The notes: generated by a model not told the origin, from the letters alone. Numbered from the stretch's first letter, positions 44,997 through 54,776 are shown. The stretch is DNA of 64,000 nt from Lutimonas vermicola (GCF_038433205.1 NZ_JBCDNA010000002.1:806001-870000), one strand, 5' to 3'. Program-made: numbers and translations.

Positions 44997-45749
44997 ATGA
45001 TAAATTTTTTTAGACAAATCCGTAAAAAAATGTCAGATGATAATAAGCCCATCAAGTATATGAGATATGCGGTTGGGGAAATTTTTCTCGTGATGATTGG
45101 AATTTTATTAGCATTACAGGTTAATAATTGGAATCAGGAAAGAAAAAACAACAGTTTAAAAGAATCGTATTTAAAGAATTTAATTGTTGACTTAAATAAG
45201 GATATTGACAATTTAGAGCAACTTAATGCCATAAATACATTAGCCGAATCCGAAGGATTTTATCTCGCTGACTTTTTGAACAATACTTTAGTCGAAATAG
45301 ATACTTTAAGACTTACTAACTCCATCTTTTATGTTGGATATGTTCCAAATATCACCATTATATCCTCAACCTATAATGACTTAATAAATGGTAATAATAT
45401 TCACTTATTTAATGATGTTGAGTTAAAAAGACTGTTAGATGACTATTATATTCGTAATAATTGGATTCAACTTTTTAATAACCGGATCCTTAAAACAGCC
45501 TGGTATGATTATCGTGATGAAATGTCAAAATTTCATAACCCTCTTCTCTATCAAGATTTTTACGCTTCTGATAATTCAGTAGAATTAAATTATTCATGGA
45601 AGTATGATGTAGAATGGAATAATATCAAGAAAAATAAGTATTTAAAAACACAGGTTGGAATGATGGGAGCCTATCGAATATCCATAAGGAATGACTTGGT
45701 AAGTTATATTAAAAAGGCTAAAACAATTGTGAATTATTTGGAAAATTAA
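44997..45749 (+). CDS. DUF6090 family membrane protein, copy 3 (full length)
   Basis: A 250-residue protein: head MINFFRQIRKKMSDDNKPIK, helix GEIFLVMIGILLALQVNNWN, then a helical Tyr/Asn-rich body (NNWIQLFNNRILKTAWYDYR). The promoter-like TATCTTTA and the leader are shared with copy 2, while the body is unrelated at DNA level. No partner gene is adjacent; ICMT follows 122 bases on. Function unknown. Confidence 0.9.
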   Translation: MINFFRQIRKKMSDDNKPIKYMRYAVGEIFLVMIGILLALQVNNWNQERKNNSLKESYLKNLIVDLNKDIDNLEQLNAINTLAESEGFYLADFLNNTLVEIDTLRLTNSIFYVGYVPNITIISSTYNDLINGNNIHLFNDVELKRLLDDYYIRNNWIQLFNNRILKTAWYDYRDEMSKFHNPLLYQDFYASDNSVELNYSWKYDVEWNNIKKNKYLKTQVGMMGAYRISIRNDLVSYIKKAKTIVNYLEN

Positions 45750-45871
45750 ACTAACGAAAGCACTACAATGTATATCAGCCATTTATACCCTCTACTTATA
45801 ATAAATGTAAAGCGCAATATTATTTCCAAAATTTCTTAGGAAGAAATACAGTTTTAAAAGGAGAAACAGGT

Positions 45872-46591
45872 ATGGTATCAAAGAACGTTGATCAAAATGA
45901 TTTTAAAACAGCAAGCCCCAAATATTGGGTCGGTTTAATAATAACGCATCTCCTTATACCACTTGTTCTCTTAATAAGTGGATGGGATCTCGGTTGGTGG
46001 CAGGGTTGGCTTTATTCAGTGCTGATAGTTACAGCTGGTATAGGTTCGCGTGTGTGGGCCGAAAAAAGGCATCCTGGGTTGCTGGCAGAACGAGGAAAAT
46101 ATAACAAAGCTCAGGATGTGAAATCATGGGATAAAGTGCTGTCTCCATTAATGGCAGTGAGTATGTCTTTCCCATTAATGATTGTAGCGGGACTGGATCA
46201 CCACTTTGGGTGGTCAATTGTATTTCCTGCATGGCTGGTGATCTTGGGCTTTATCTTGATTGTGCTTGGATACACCTTTGCCGGTTGGGCTTTGGTAGAG
46301 AACCGTTTCTTCTCAAGCGTGGTGCGTATTCAGACGGACCGGGGGCATGTAGTATGTGACAGCGGTCCATATCGGGTTGTAAGACATCCGGGTTATGCCG
46401 GAAATATTCTGGCACTACCGGGAATTGTGCTGGCTTTAGGCTCTGTTTGGACAATCATTCCGGTGATCGTGGCGCTGATCATTGCAGTGATAAGGACCAT
46501 ATTGGAAGATAAAACTTTACAACAAGAATTGCCAGGATATCGGGATTATATGCGCCGTGTGCGTTATCGGTTAATTCCAGGTATCTTCTAA
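45872..46591 (+). CDS. Isoprenylcysteine carboxyl methyltransferase-family protein
   Basis: A 239-residue integral membrane protein with five or six helices. The C-terminal GPYRVVRHPGYAGNILALPGIVLALGSVW...ILEDKTLQQELPGYRDYMRRVRYRLIPGIF is the SAM-binding and lipid-facing signature of the ICMT/PEMT family (RHPGYxG and the EExxL-like EDKTL). Bacterial members methylate lipids or small molecules; the substrate is unknown. AGGAG 12 bases before ATG is a fair ribosome site, rare in this window. Confidence 0.87.
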   Translation: MVSKNVDQNDFKTASPKYWVGLIITHLLIPLVLLISGWDLGWWQGWLYSVLIVTAGIGSRVWAEKRHPGLLAERGKYNKAQDVKSWDKVLSPLMAVSMSFPLMIVAGLDHHFGWSIVFPAWLVILGFILIVLGYTFAGWALVENRFFSSVVRIQTDRGHVVCDSGPYRVVRHPGYAGNILALPGIVLALGSVWTIIPVIVALIIAVIRTILEDKTLQQELPGYRDYMRRVRYRLIPGIF

Positions 46592-46656
46592 GGAACATCA
46601 TTCAGTGGTTGAATTTGTTATGTTCCATTGATAGAAATGGCGCAGCGCCTAATAAT

Positions 46657-46703
46657 CGATATGACGATCAGCCTCTCCTTATAGTCGAGGCCGTCGCATA
46701 TCG
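46657..46703. other. 47-base imperfect hairpin after the ICMT gene
   Basis: CGATATG (46657-46663) pairs with CATATCG (46697-46703), with inner GCCTC/GAGGC pairing around a TCCTTATAGTC loop. It lies 65 bases past the stop. The remaining part of 46592-46975 holds no gene. Confidence 0.45.
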
Positions 46704-46975
46704 TAAACATAGAGAATTAATGTAATATAAGGTAATCTCTAAGCTCCCTGAGTTACTATTGATAAAATAGAAGCTTTTTAGCAATACCTTCGACTCGCGC
46801 CAAAAATACTTCTGGAAAAGCGTCGACATGATGGTCCTTTTGACGAGTAAGTTGTGTAGTTTCCATTGGTTTTCAAAGTTTCGTTTTTTGAAGTTCCTTT
46901 TGTTTCCATTTTGTGAATTTTTAAATTAATAATCACAACCAAGACTCTTTATAAGGTGAAAAGACGCAAAATATA

Positions 46976-47542
46976 TCAATTATTTTTTTGAATTGGTTTG
47001 CAACCTGATTTGATTTCAATGGAAATGAGGTTTCCTTTTTTATCTAATTCCAAATTACTGCATTCAATAATTTTCTCTTTTAATAGTTTTCTTGCGCGCT
47101 GAATTCTACTTTTAGTAGCTGTTAAAGTAAGATTCAATCTTATTGAAACTTCAGATTGTTTTAATTGTTCAATGTCAGAAAGTTGGAGAGGTAAAGCATA
47201 TTTATCAGGCAATAACTTGATAAGAGGCTCCACTAATTCCCCGGCTTCTTTATATGAGTTGTTGTCATCGATCTCAACAATTTCCGGAATCTCATATTTG
47301 AATTTATTTTCCTTCTTTAAATAATCAATAGTGGTATTATGGGCAATTTGAAACATCCATGATCTAAGATTTCTTATTTCATTTCCTGAACAACATGAAT
47401 TATAAACCTTCATTAATACCTCATGGGATAATTCATTTGCCAAATCTTCATTTTTTACTTTTTTAAGAAGATAAAATTTCAATGCATTTTTATATTCGAG
47501 CCATAGCTTAGAAACTTCCTCATATTTTTCGATTTTCTTCAT
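46976..47542 (-). CDS. ECF-type sigma factor, SigZ-like
   Basis: A 188-residue protein. Region 2 is at about 10-75 (LWLEYKNALKFYLLKKVKNEDLANELSHEVLMKVYN, RSWMFQIAHNTTIDYLKKE) and region 4 at about 105-155 (PDKYALPLQLSDIEQLKQSEVSIRLNLTLTATKSRIQRARKLL). A short C-terminal tail with two Cys follows (IIECSNLEL and SGCKPI), as in SigZ-like factors. No anti-sigma gene is adjacent. It is separated by a terminator from the upstream Asp/Ser-repeat gene. Confidence 0.87.
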   Translation of the reverse strand: MKKIEKYEEVSKLWLEYKNALKFYLLKKVKNEDLANELSHEVLMKVYNSCCSGNEIRNLRSWMFQIAHNTTIDYLKKENKFKYEIPEIVEIDDNNSYKEAGELVEPLIKLLPDKYALPLQLSDIEQLKQSEVSIRLNLTLTATKSRIQRARKLLKEKIIECSNLELDKKGNLISIEIKSGCKPIQKNN

Positions 47543-47742
47543 TTTACTTAATTCTATGTTAGGGTTGGCATAAGATTAGCTGGTTGGTTTAAACACCTAA
47601 TTTAGCAATTAAACCACAAATAGAAAGTCAGCGAGGACTTTTATAGGGAGGCTTACATGATTAGTTAAATCCATTGTTGACGCAATTGAAAAACCTTTTT
47701 TTTTGCCTGTTATGACTTGAGGCAAATACAATGCAATCCATA

Positions 47743-47775
47743 AAAAAAACTGCCTTTCGGCAGTTTTCGTTTTAT
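47743..47775 (-). terminator. Rho-independent terminator of the Asp/Ser-repeat gene
   Basis: On the minus strand AAAACTGCC-GAAA-GGCAGTTTTTTTT: a perfect stem with GAAA tetraloop and a T-tract, starting 22 bases after the stop codon at 47798. Confidence 0.88.
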
Positions 47776-47797
47776 CTTTATCGTTAGTGATATCTGT

Positions 47798-48688
47798 TTA
47801 ATCATCACAGGTCCCTATGAAATCTTCTTCATGATGTTCCATATGTCCCCAAATGGCATTTACACTTACGCAAATAGTTTTGCCTTTATGACAGATGTAA
47901 ACCTTTTTACCATTCTTGTCGCAAAATTTAAATCCATTGTCATTTTGGTTATCACTTGTAACATTGTCATCATCGGAGTCATCATCGGAGTCATCATCGG
48001 AGTCATCATCGGAGTCATCATCGGAGTCATCATCAGAGTCGCCATCAGAGTCATCATCAGAGTCATCATCGGAGTCATCATCAGAGTCGCCATCAGAGTC
48101 ATCATCAGAGTCATCATCTGATTCGTCATCATCTGATTCGTCATCAGAGCCATCGCCTGAACCGTCACTTAAACTCTGACAGGCTTCGACTGCCATTTGC
48201 AAAGTTCCCTCTAATTCCGTTAAACTGTACAGAGCTGTTTCAACACCATCTGTATCCAGCAAAGTAATTGGAAAATAAATATACATCTCATAATTAGGAG
48301 TGGAAGCAACTGTTGAGTTTTCAAAAGTAAATGTCTCTATAAAAGCAATTAATTCTTCATCTGAATTGATTTCCTTTATTTCCGGAATCGGGTCATCTCC
48401 AGAGTAAACTTCAAAAGTCATGGGATATAAAAAATAAGTACACTGACTACCATCTTCGGTGGCTGTACTTTTGGATAACGCACCTTTATTTTGTGTCAGG
48501 ATTTGATCTGAATCACTTTGGATTGCGGATTTCATTAGCGCAAGTACTTCTGCGTCTATAGTCAGTCTATTATCTGAACCGGCAAAAGGTTCTTCAAATT
48601 CACTTTGACAAAATGAAAGCGCCAATAATGGCAGCACTAACAGGTATTTAAATATACCCGGTTTGATTTTTACAGTTTTCTTTTTCAT
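47798..48688 (-). CDS. Exported protein with Asp/Ser repeat tract and Cys/His C-terminal domain
   Basis: A 296-residue protein with a signal (GIFKYLLVLPLLALSFC); Phe before Cys is unusual for a lipobox, so lipidation is uncertain. Residues about 175-243 are a DDDSDDDSDGDS tract. The last 45 residues read KVYICHKGKTICVSVNAIWGHMEHHEEDFIGTC, a Cys/His module resembling the KVTICHxGKTIxVSxNAxxxHLxHGDxxG motif known from secreted bacterial proteins. The acidic tract should bind calcium or act as a flexible spacer, and its 12-base DNA units can change in number. The gene stands alone. Confidence 0.75.
   Translation of the reverse strand: MKKKTVKIKPGIFKYLLVLPLLALSFCQSEFEEPFAGSDNRLTIDAEVLALMKSAIQSDSDQILTQNKGALSKSTATEDGSQCTYFLYPMTFEVYSGDDPIPEIKEINSDEELIAFIETFTFENSTVASTPNYEMYIYFPITLLDTDGVETALYSLTELEGTLQMAVEACQSLSDGSGDGSDDESDDDESDDDSDDDSDGDSDDDSDDDSDDDSDGDSDDDSDDDSDDDSDDDSDDDSDDDNVTSDNQNDNGFKFCDKNGKKVYICHKGKTICVSVNAIWGHMEHHEEDFIGTCDD
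47966..48160. repeat. 12-base (and 6-base) GAC/TCC coding repeats of the Asp/Ser tract
   Basis: On the plus strand TCATCATCGGAG and TCATCATCAGAG units are repeated about 15 times. Unit length is a multiple of three, so slippage keeps the frame. On other frames they create false ORFs of ESSSESSSE and MMTPMMT type. Confidence 0.9.
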
Positions 48689-49131
48689 AGCATTTTATTA
48701 CGAATTAATATTGATTTTTGTAGCCCGATAGGGCATGCGCCAGTTATAAAACTAATCCATGCCTACTGATGTCCATAAAAATGTTGACCCTTTTAATAGC
48801 AAATTAAAAACTCGTTTACTGAGTTTATCATATTCTTTTTCAAAGATTAAAACGAATTAAATATGGAGATATTGTAATTTTCCTTCTTATTATTTTTATT
48901 GAACTGAATAGAAGCAAACAGGGATATCCCGGGTACATCAGAAACAAAAAAAACCTCAGTGTTTACTTCGTAAGTGAGAAGTGAGAAGGGACTCAATACT
49001 TTGGCTATTAATAATTGTTTTTCAGGTCATTACGATTATATTGAGATGCACTTCTTCTCTACTTAGCCCTTTATGATGTGAAATTTTGTACCTTGAAGCA
49101 GTAACAACTAAATCTTCCTTAGAAATTTATC
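48689..49131. other. Intergenic region with CCTCAGT + GTGAGAAGTGAGA element
   Basis: Holds AAAAAAAACCTCAGT (about 48949) followed by GTAAGTGAGAAGTGAGAAG (about 48971), the same pair of parts as at 51023 and 60339. No gene was recognised. Confidence 0.5.
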
Positions 49132-50991
49132 ATGAAATCAATTACCAAAATCTTACTTCCTGCAATTCTAATTGTTTCGATTCACGCAATGGCTCAGGAA
49201 TCATCTGATGAACTTGCTACCAAAATTGAAGCGATGGCAAAAGTGGGTGCATGTTACTCCCCATCGTTCTCGCCGGATGCTAGTGAAATAGTTTTTATTT
49301 CTAATATGAGCGGAACTCCGCAGTTGTGGAAAATGCCAAGCTCAGGAGGTTGGCCGGTTCAACTTACAAACTTTAATGATCCCGTTTCCAATGCAAGTTG
49401 GTCGCCCCAAAGGGATCGAATCGCTTTTCAACTTGCTCCGGGTGGCGGCATGAATAGTCAAATTTATCTGATCAATTCTGACGGAAGTGAACTCGAGCAA
49501 ATTACAAGTGGAGGAAAGTCAAATAATTGGGTTGGCGATTGGAGTGATGACGGGAACTATTTATCGTACTCTTCCAATGAAAAAAACCCTACTGGTATGG
49601 ATAGTTATCTCTACAATGTGCCTGCCAAATCGATTGAATATTATTTTAAGAACCAGGGCATTGGAAGGATCGCGGATATAGGTAAAAAGAATGACCAGTT
49701 CCTGGTATCAAGACTTGCCAGCAGAGGCAGCAATGATTTGTATCTAATAGACAAAAATTCAAACGAGACTTTATTAACTGAGCACAGTGGGCCAGGAAGT
49801 TTCTACGGTAAATTTGCGCCAAATGGAGAAATTTACATGGGATCAAATTTGGACCGAGATAAGATCGCCTTTAGTAAAATAAAGGATGAAAATATTAAAA
49901 TCTTAAGCGAAAGAGAAGATTCAGAATTGGAGAGCTTCGTTATAAACAAATCCGGATCAATCGCCTTGCTAATCTGGAATGTTGCCGGTAGAAATGAAGT
50001 ATCCGTTTTTGATATGGAAAGACAAAAGGAATCCAGGACTTTGAAAATGCCGGTGGAACTTATTGGCGACATTGAGTTCTCTTTCGATGACCGTTATTTC
50101 CTCTTCACAGGCAGCGGCTCAAGAGAGCCTGCCAATATTTGGCAATATGATATGGAAAAGGAAAGTTTTAAGAAATTGACCGAAAGTCCGCACCCAGGTA
50201 TTGTCTTAGATGAATTGGTTGTGCCAAAGTTGGTCAAATTCAAATCATTTGATGGTTTGGAACTCAGTGGTTGGTTATATGAACCCAAAACAGGCAAAAA
50301 GCCTTATCCCACGGTAATTAGTTATCACGGCGGCCCTGAGGGTCAGTCCAGACCGTACTTCAGCTATACTTTTCAGGCATTGTTAAGTCAGGGAATTGCT
50401 GTCTTTTCACCCAATGTAAGAGGTTCATCAGGTTTTGGAAAACAATTTGTGAATTTAGACAATGGCCCATTACGCACAAATGGAGTAAAAGACATCGAAG
50501 CGTGTTTCAACTACATTGTTGATTCGGGTTTTACCGATAAAGACAGAGTTGGAATTATGGGAGGATCATATGGTGGCTATATGGTGATGGCCGGAATTAC
50601 AGAGTATCCTGATATGTTCGCAGGTGCAGCCAATCTATTTGGTGTTGTTAATTTCATCACCTTTTTCGAAGAAACAGAACCGTGGATGGCTGAAATATCC
50701 AAAGTTGAATATGGAGATCCTGATAATGAAGCTGACATGCTGATAGCCCTCTCGCCTATAAACAAGGTTGATATTGTCAAAACACCAACCATAGTTTTAC
50801 ACGGGGCAAATGACACGAATGTTCCGGTAGTTGAAGCCGAACAAGTGGTAGAGAATCTAAAACAAAGAAATATTCCCGTTGAATATGTCCTTTTCCCTGA
50901 TGAAGGTCACGGATGGAGAAAAACTCCCAATAAAGTAACCTCTACGGTTTCAATCGTAAACTGGTTTAAAAAGTATCTGGTTGATCAATAA
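49132..50991 (+). CDS. S9 family prolyl oligopeptidase-like peptidase, secreted
   Basis: A 619-residue protein with a signal peptide (ILLPAILIVSIHAMAQ). The N-terminal 350 residues form a PD40/WD40-like propeller (YSPSFSPDASEIVFISN, ASWSPQRDRIAFQ). The C-terminal hydrolase has Ser479 in GIMGGSYGGYM, Asp561 in LHGANDTNVPV and His593 in DEGHGWRK. YHGGPEGQSRP is the oxyanion region. Such enzymes cut short peptides, often after Pro or Ala, in the periplasm. Complete and of normal length. The next gene is an M1 peptidase on the opposite strand, convergent. Confidence 0.93.
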   Translation: MKSITKILLPAILIVSIHAMAQESSDELATKIEAMAKVGACYSPSFSPDASEIVFISNMSGTPQLWKMPSSGGWPVQLTNFNDPVSNASWSPQRDRIAFQLAPGGGMNSQIYLINSDGSELEQITSGGKSNNWVGDWSDDGNYLSYSSNEKNPTGMDSYLYNVPAKSIEYYFKNQGIGRIADIGKKNDQFLVSRLASRGSNDLYLIDKNSNETLLTEHSGPGSFYGKFAPNGEIYMGSNLDRDKIAFSKIKDENIKILSEREDSELESFVINKSGSIALLIWNVAGRNEVSVFDMERQKESRTLKMPVELIGDIEFSFDDRYFLFTGSGSREPANIWQYDMEKESFKKLTESPHPGIVLDELVVPKLVKFKSFDGLELSGWLYEPKTGKKPYPTVISYHGGPEGQSRPYFSYTFQALLSQGIAVFSPNVRGSSGFGKQFVNLDNGPLRTNGVKDIEACFNYIVDSGFTDKDRVGIMGGSYGGYMVMAGITEYPDMFAGAANLFGVVNFITFFEETEPWMAEISKVEYGDPDNEADMLIALSPINKVDIVKTPTIVLHGANDTNVPVVEAEQVVENLKQRNIPVEYVLFPDEGHGWRKTPNKVTSTVSIVNWFKKYLVDQ

Positions 50992-51018
50992 CACAAGTAC
51001 CCACAATGAAAAAAAGGG

Positions 51019-51191
51019 AAGAACAAAAAAACCTCAGTAAGGGTGTTAAGTGAGAAGTAGGAAGTGAGAAGTGAGAAGTGAAATCCATAGATATATCTAT
51101 GTCTCTTGGTTAGGCATTAAAAAAATATAAGGTGGCTTTCAAATTATATGCTTAGTAAGATTGGGAAGCCTGCCTGCCGGCAAGGCAGTTT
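51019..51191. repeat. CCTCAGTAAGG + GTGAGAAGTGAGA + palindrome
   Basis: AAAAAAACCTCAGTAAGGG (about 51024), the GTGAGAAG array (51050-51081) and GCCTGCCTGCCGGCAAGGCAG (51170) follow one another in the 50992-51333 gap. No gene is present. Confidence 0.7.
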
Positions 51192-51333
51192 CCGGAGCGG
51201 CTGCGAGGAAATCACCCAACCACAGTGAGGAGTTAAGTGTTAAGCTTCTTAGTCACTATATCCATTGAGCTTACAGACAAAACAAGTTTTAATTCTATAG
51301 AGTTATATATAGTATTTTAACCTCTAGCAAGCC

Positions 51334-53307
51334 TTAGTTTTTATTCCATTCATTATTTTCTCTGTTTACATCGGGTAAAACATTTTCGGGGTCAAGTATT
51401 ACCTGATCAACTTTAGTTGAAGAAGCGTATTTATACACCCACTTTCCACCTCGCTGCCATATTTCAACAGGAAGCTTTATGGTTGCTGATTTTCCATTTG
51501 CTTCAATAACTTTTACAATTACTGGCATAATCATTTTCCCTTTATTTTCTATGGTAATCAATGCGCCATTGGATGGATCATTATCAACATAGCTTAAGGC
51601 AGTTACAGCCTGATCAAGTTTCCAAGTAGTAAAAAACCATTCTTTCCAAAACCAATTTAAATCTTCACCTGTTGCATTGTTGATGCAATGAAAAAAGTCG
51701 TACGGGGTAGGATGTTTAAATGCCCATGCTTCGGTATATTTTCTGAAGGCATAATCAAACCGCTCTTTACCAACTATAACGGTCCGAAGTAAGTTGAGTC
51801 CGTAAGCTGTTTTGCCATAGAATTGATAATGTTGCTCCTCATCCATGGCATCCGATACAGTCATTAATGGATCTTTGTACTGCATAAACTGGGTATAATC
51901 CCTGGATCCAAAAAAATCTTTTTCAAAATAAGAAGGATCGGTTTCATACTCCCCATTATTGAAAATATCATTGGCTATATAGTTTGCATAGGTATTTAAA
52001 CCTTCATCCTGCCACATATATCTTCGTTCATTTGAGCCCACAATCATTGGGTACCAGTTATGTCCAATTTCATGAGATATCAGAAACCACAAACTTGCAT
52101 TTGTCTCTTTATAATGATCGAAAATCATTCCGGGATATTCCATTCCTTCAGTGATCCCCGCGCTACTTACTGCATTGTTCCAGGGATATTCATAAAAATG
52201 TTCTGAATAGATTTCTATACTGGCTTTTAAATATTCTGTAGATCTTGCCCATGCCGTATCACCTGCACTTTCAACCGGGTAACAAGACATTGCAAGGGCC
52301 TTTCGGCCAGAGGGTAAATTGATCCTTGCTGCATCCCATATCAATCCTTTTCCAGCGGCAAAGGCAACATCTCTTGTATTATTCATCTTAAAATGCCAGG
52401 CTAGGTTACCTTTGGAAGTTGGGCGCATAGCTGGTTTTCCTACTTCATCAGCAGCAATAATAGCAATTGTTTTGTCACTTTTTAAAGCTTCGGACAGTCT
52501 TTTTATCTCCTCTGCTGTCAACACATCTTTTGGATTTTGCAAGTCACCAGACCCATACACAATCATTTCTGCTGGTGCAGTAATGTAATAATCATAATTT
52601 CCATAGTCACAATAAAATTCGCCAAGACCTACATACGGCAGCGTGTTCCAGCCTACTACATCGTCATATACACACATGCGCGGATACCATTGGGCTATTT
52701 GATAAATAACCCCGTCTTTAGTGTTCTGTCTCCCAAAGCGAGCTGCCCCGTCACGTGGAATTACAAAACTGAAATTCATTTTTATCGAAACCTGATCACC
52801 TTTGGGCTGCATTGCCTTGTTTAAACGAATCTGCATTCTGGTATCTGAAATAATCGGTTGTACTGAATATGATTTCTCTCCTTGGTTAATAGTTACATTC
52901 TTTATTTGGTAACCACCATTTGTTTTTCCAAGAACACCGGCATAATCACCCGGGTAACGGGTAACTGCAACAGCTCTTGAATCTGGCTTAAAAATATTTT
53001 GATCCAGTTGAAGCCATAAATACTCCAGTTGATCAGGGCTGTTATTGGTATAAGTTATCGTTACATCGCCTGTAACCGTGGTGTCTTTTTCACTCAAAGT
53101 AGCGTGTATGAGATAATCGGAACTGTTTTGCCAATACATTGGACCAGGGATACCTTTTGCAGATCGATATACGTTTCCCGCAGTTGGGCTAAATGTTGAT
53201 ACATAGAAATCCTTGGGATTGTAGGATGAACTTTCATTTGCCGGGTTCTGGGCAAGTAAAAACCCAAGGTTTAAAATTGTTATAAAGAGTAATAGTATCT
53301 TTTTCAT
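51334..53307 (-). CDS. M1 family zinc aminopeptidase-like protein, secreted
   Basis: A 657-residue protein with a signal peptide (ILLLFITILNLGFLLAQ). The zinc site HEIGHNW is at His412/Glu413/His416 with the third ligand Glu435 (WQDEGLNTY). The substrate motif is GMEYPG (TEGMEYPGMIF), the Bacteroidota variant of GxMEN. The C-terminus is a beta-sandwich and the armadillo domain of classical M1 enzymes is absent. It likely removes N-terminal residues from peptides in the periplasm, complementing the S9 enzyme next door. Complete. Confidence 0.92.
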   Translation of the reverse strand: MKKILLLFITILNLGFLLAQNPANESSSYNPKDFYVSTFSPTAGNVYRSAKGIPGPMYWQNSSDYLIHATLSEKDTTVTGDVTITYTNNSPDQLEYLWLQLDQNIFKPDSRAVAVTRYPGDYAGVLGKTNGGYQIKNVTINQGEKSYSVQPIISDTRMQIRLNKAMQPKGDQVSIKMNFSFVIPRDGAARFGRQNTKDGVIYQIAQWYPRMCVYDDVVGWNTLPYVGLGEFYCDYGNYDYYITAPAEMIVYGSGDLQNPKDVLTAEEIKRLSEALKSDKTIAIIAADEVGKPAMRPTSKGNLAWHFKMNNTRDVAFAAGKGLIWDAARINLPSGRKALAMSCYPVESAGDTAWARSTEYLKASIEIYSEHFYEYPWNNAVSSAGITEGMEYPGMIFDHYKETNASLWFLISHEIGHNWYPMIVGSNERRYMWQDEGLNTYANYIANDIFNNGEYETDPSYFEKDFFGSRDYTQFMQYKDPLMTVSDAMDEEQHYQFYGKTAYGLNLLRTVIVGKERFDYAFRKYTEAWAFKHPTPYDFFHCINNATGEDLNWFWKEWFFTTWKLDQAVTALSYVDNDPSNGALITIENKGKMIMPVIVKVIEANGKSATIKLPVEIWQRGGKWVYKYASSTKVDQVILDPENVLPDVNRENNEWNKN

Positions 53308-53417
53308 TGTGTTATTTTATAGAATCTATAATTATATTTTAATCCGAAAGTTTCACTCAAGCCTTACTAACTTACTCTTGGCGATAAGGCCTTTGCAAAA
53401 CTTGCTTAAGAATTTTA

Positions 53418-53759
53418 TCATTTATCAAAATAAATATTTTCTTTATATTCCTTGATAATATTATGGTCAATTGAATAGACTTCATGAGTGTTTTTCTTTC
53501 CTTTGAGGTCATATTTACCGAGGCTTATAAATGACCATGGTTCTTTGGTACTTTTTTTAAGTGACTCTGAAAAAACCACTGAGTATTTAACTTCCCTTGT
53601 CAATTTTTCTAATCGGGCAGCAAAATTCACAGGATCACCAATAATGGTATAATCTGTTTTAAATTTAGAACCCATATTCCCTTCAATTACCTCTCCTTGG
53701 GCAAGCCCGAAACCAGAATTAAGTAACTTTAGAGGCGAATTTTCATCAGCATTTTGGCC
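53418..53759 (-). pseudogene. Class III nucleotide cyclase, C-terminal fragment
   Basis: On the minus strand the frame is open from 53759 (TAA at 53760-53762) and reads GFGLAQGEVIEGNMGSKFKT, DYTIIGDPVNFAARLEKLT and then SLGKYDLKGKKNTHEVYSI. GxGLxxGEVxxGNxGSxxxxDYTxIGDPVNxAARLE is the C-terminal core of bacterial adenylate/guanylate cyclases. The metal-binding N-terminal part, the sensor domains and a start are missing. The piece from ATG 53675 alone (85 residues) would not make an active enzyme. Confidence 0.82.
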
Positions 53760-54082
53760 TTAGTCAATCTTATAAACATGATACTTGCCGGACTTGTTAT
53801 CAGTCAAAAAATTTTTTGAAAATTTTCCTGAAGAAATTAATAATTAGTTAGTTGTTAATCACCAATATAGTTAAATTAACTTAGATTCTCTATAAAAAAT
53901 TAAAAGGAGAGCCTTTCAACCCGCCATCGTCGGATCAACCCTTGCTCTGAACAATTTAACTTTTGTTCCTTCAAAAAGTTGGGGATTCGAAGGAAGCTAC
54001 TGGCTACTCATCAAAGTTTGTTTGATGAAATTAAGAATGACTTAAAAAAATGATCCCCTTCTAACAAATAAGCAATCACCAA
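53760..54082. other. Intergenic stretch with tiny DUF6090 start word
   Basis: ATGATCCCCTTCT (54050-54062) equals the start of the leader at 42005 and closely matches 43846, then breaks into TAA. It is the only recognisable piece; the rest carries no gene. Thirteen matching bases alone are suggestive, not conclusive. Confidence 0.4.
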
Positions 54083-54562
54083 CTAATAAAAAAACCACCC
54101 GTGACTACCAGCAACTACCCCTGCGGTAGTGATCAAACTCAAGATTAATAGAAACCAATGAAATTTATGCATAATAGAAAATGTCTTCTTGGGGTTATTT
54201 TCTGCGTATTGCTTGAATAATTTATGCAATACCAAAGGTTCTAAGACATATAAGACTAGTGTAAAGAGTATCCACACGAGGGTCATGGCATGCAACCACC
54301 AAAACTTAAAATCAAAATACCTATCCCAGCCATCTATGGCATAGAGCATGTAAAATCCGGTAATTCCTGTTAATAAAGTTGTGATTTTAGCTTGAAGTGC
54401 AAACCTCCCTTCTATCTGTTCAAAAGTCTTTATCTGATCTTCTTTTGATTTCAGTCTCTTAACAGCTGGTATGATCACTGTAGTGACCATGGCCACACCG
54501 CCAATCCATAAAATAACGGCAATGACATGAATTACCCTTGCCAATACGTAATGATATTCCAT
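54083..54562 (-). CDS. CopD/DUF2269-like four-helix membrane protein
   Basis: A 159-residue protein with four membrane helices and conserved His: ARVIHVIAVILWIGGVAMVT, ITTLLTGITGFYMLYAI, FWWLHAMTLVWILFTLVLYVLEP, MHKFHWFLLILSLITTAGVVAGSHGW. The HxxxxxxWIGG start resembles CopD/DUF2269 membrane proteins, where His may bind haem or metal. The role is not established. Upstream is a DUF6090 pseudogene on the other strand. Confidence 0.7.
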   Translation of the reverse strand: MEYHYVLARVIHVIAVILWIGGVAMVTTVIIPAVKRLKSKEDQIKTFEQIEGRFALQAKITTLLTGITGFYMLYAIDGWDRYFDFKFWWLHAMTLVWILFTLVLYVLEPLVLHKLFKQYAENNPKKTFSIMHKFHWFLLILSLITTAGVVAGSHGWFFY

Positions 54563-54776
54563 AGTTTATTCAATAGTCTTTCATATGTCACGAACTCTTT
54601 CCAAATCGAATTCTAAGACCTCAAGTTCAACCTCAAAGGAAGGCAAATAATTCATAATCTTAGTTGTAAATTTATTTTTAAAATGACATCAGATCCCTTC
54701 CGCTTCTAATTTGCTTTTAAAAACTGACAATTCTGATTCAAAATGTGCTTTTTTATACATACCAATCTAATACAAT

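Noticed and set aside
47831..48179. ORFs rich in ESSSESSSE or MMTPMMT across the Asp/Ser tract
   Set aside because: Other-frame readings of the 12-base repeat; the minus-strand frame has signal, Cys/His tail and terminator.
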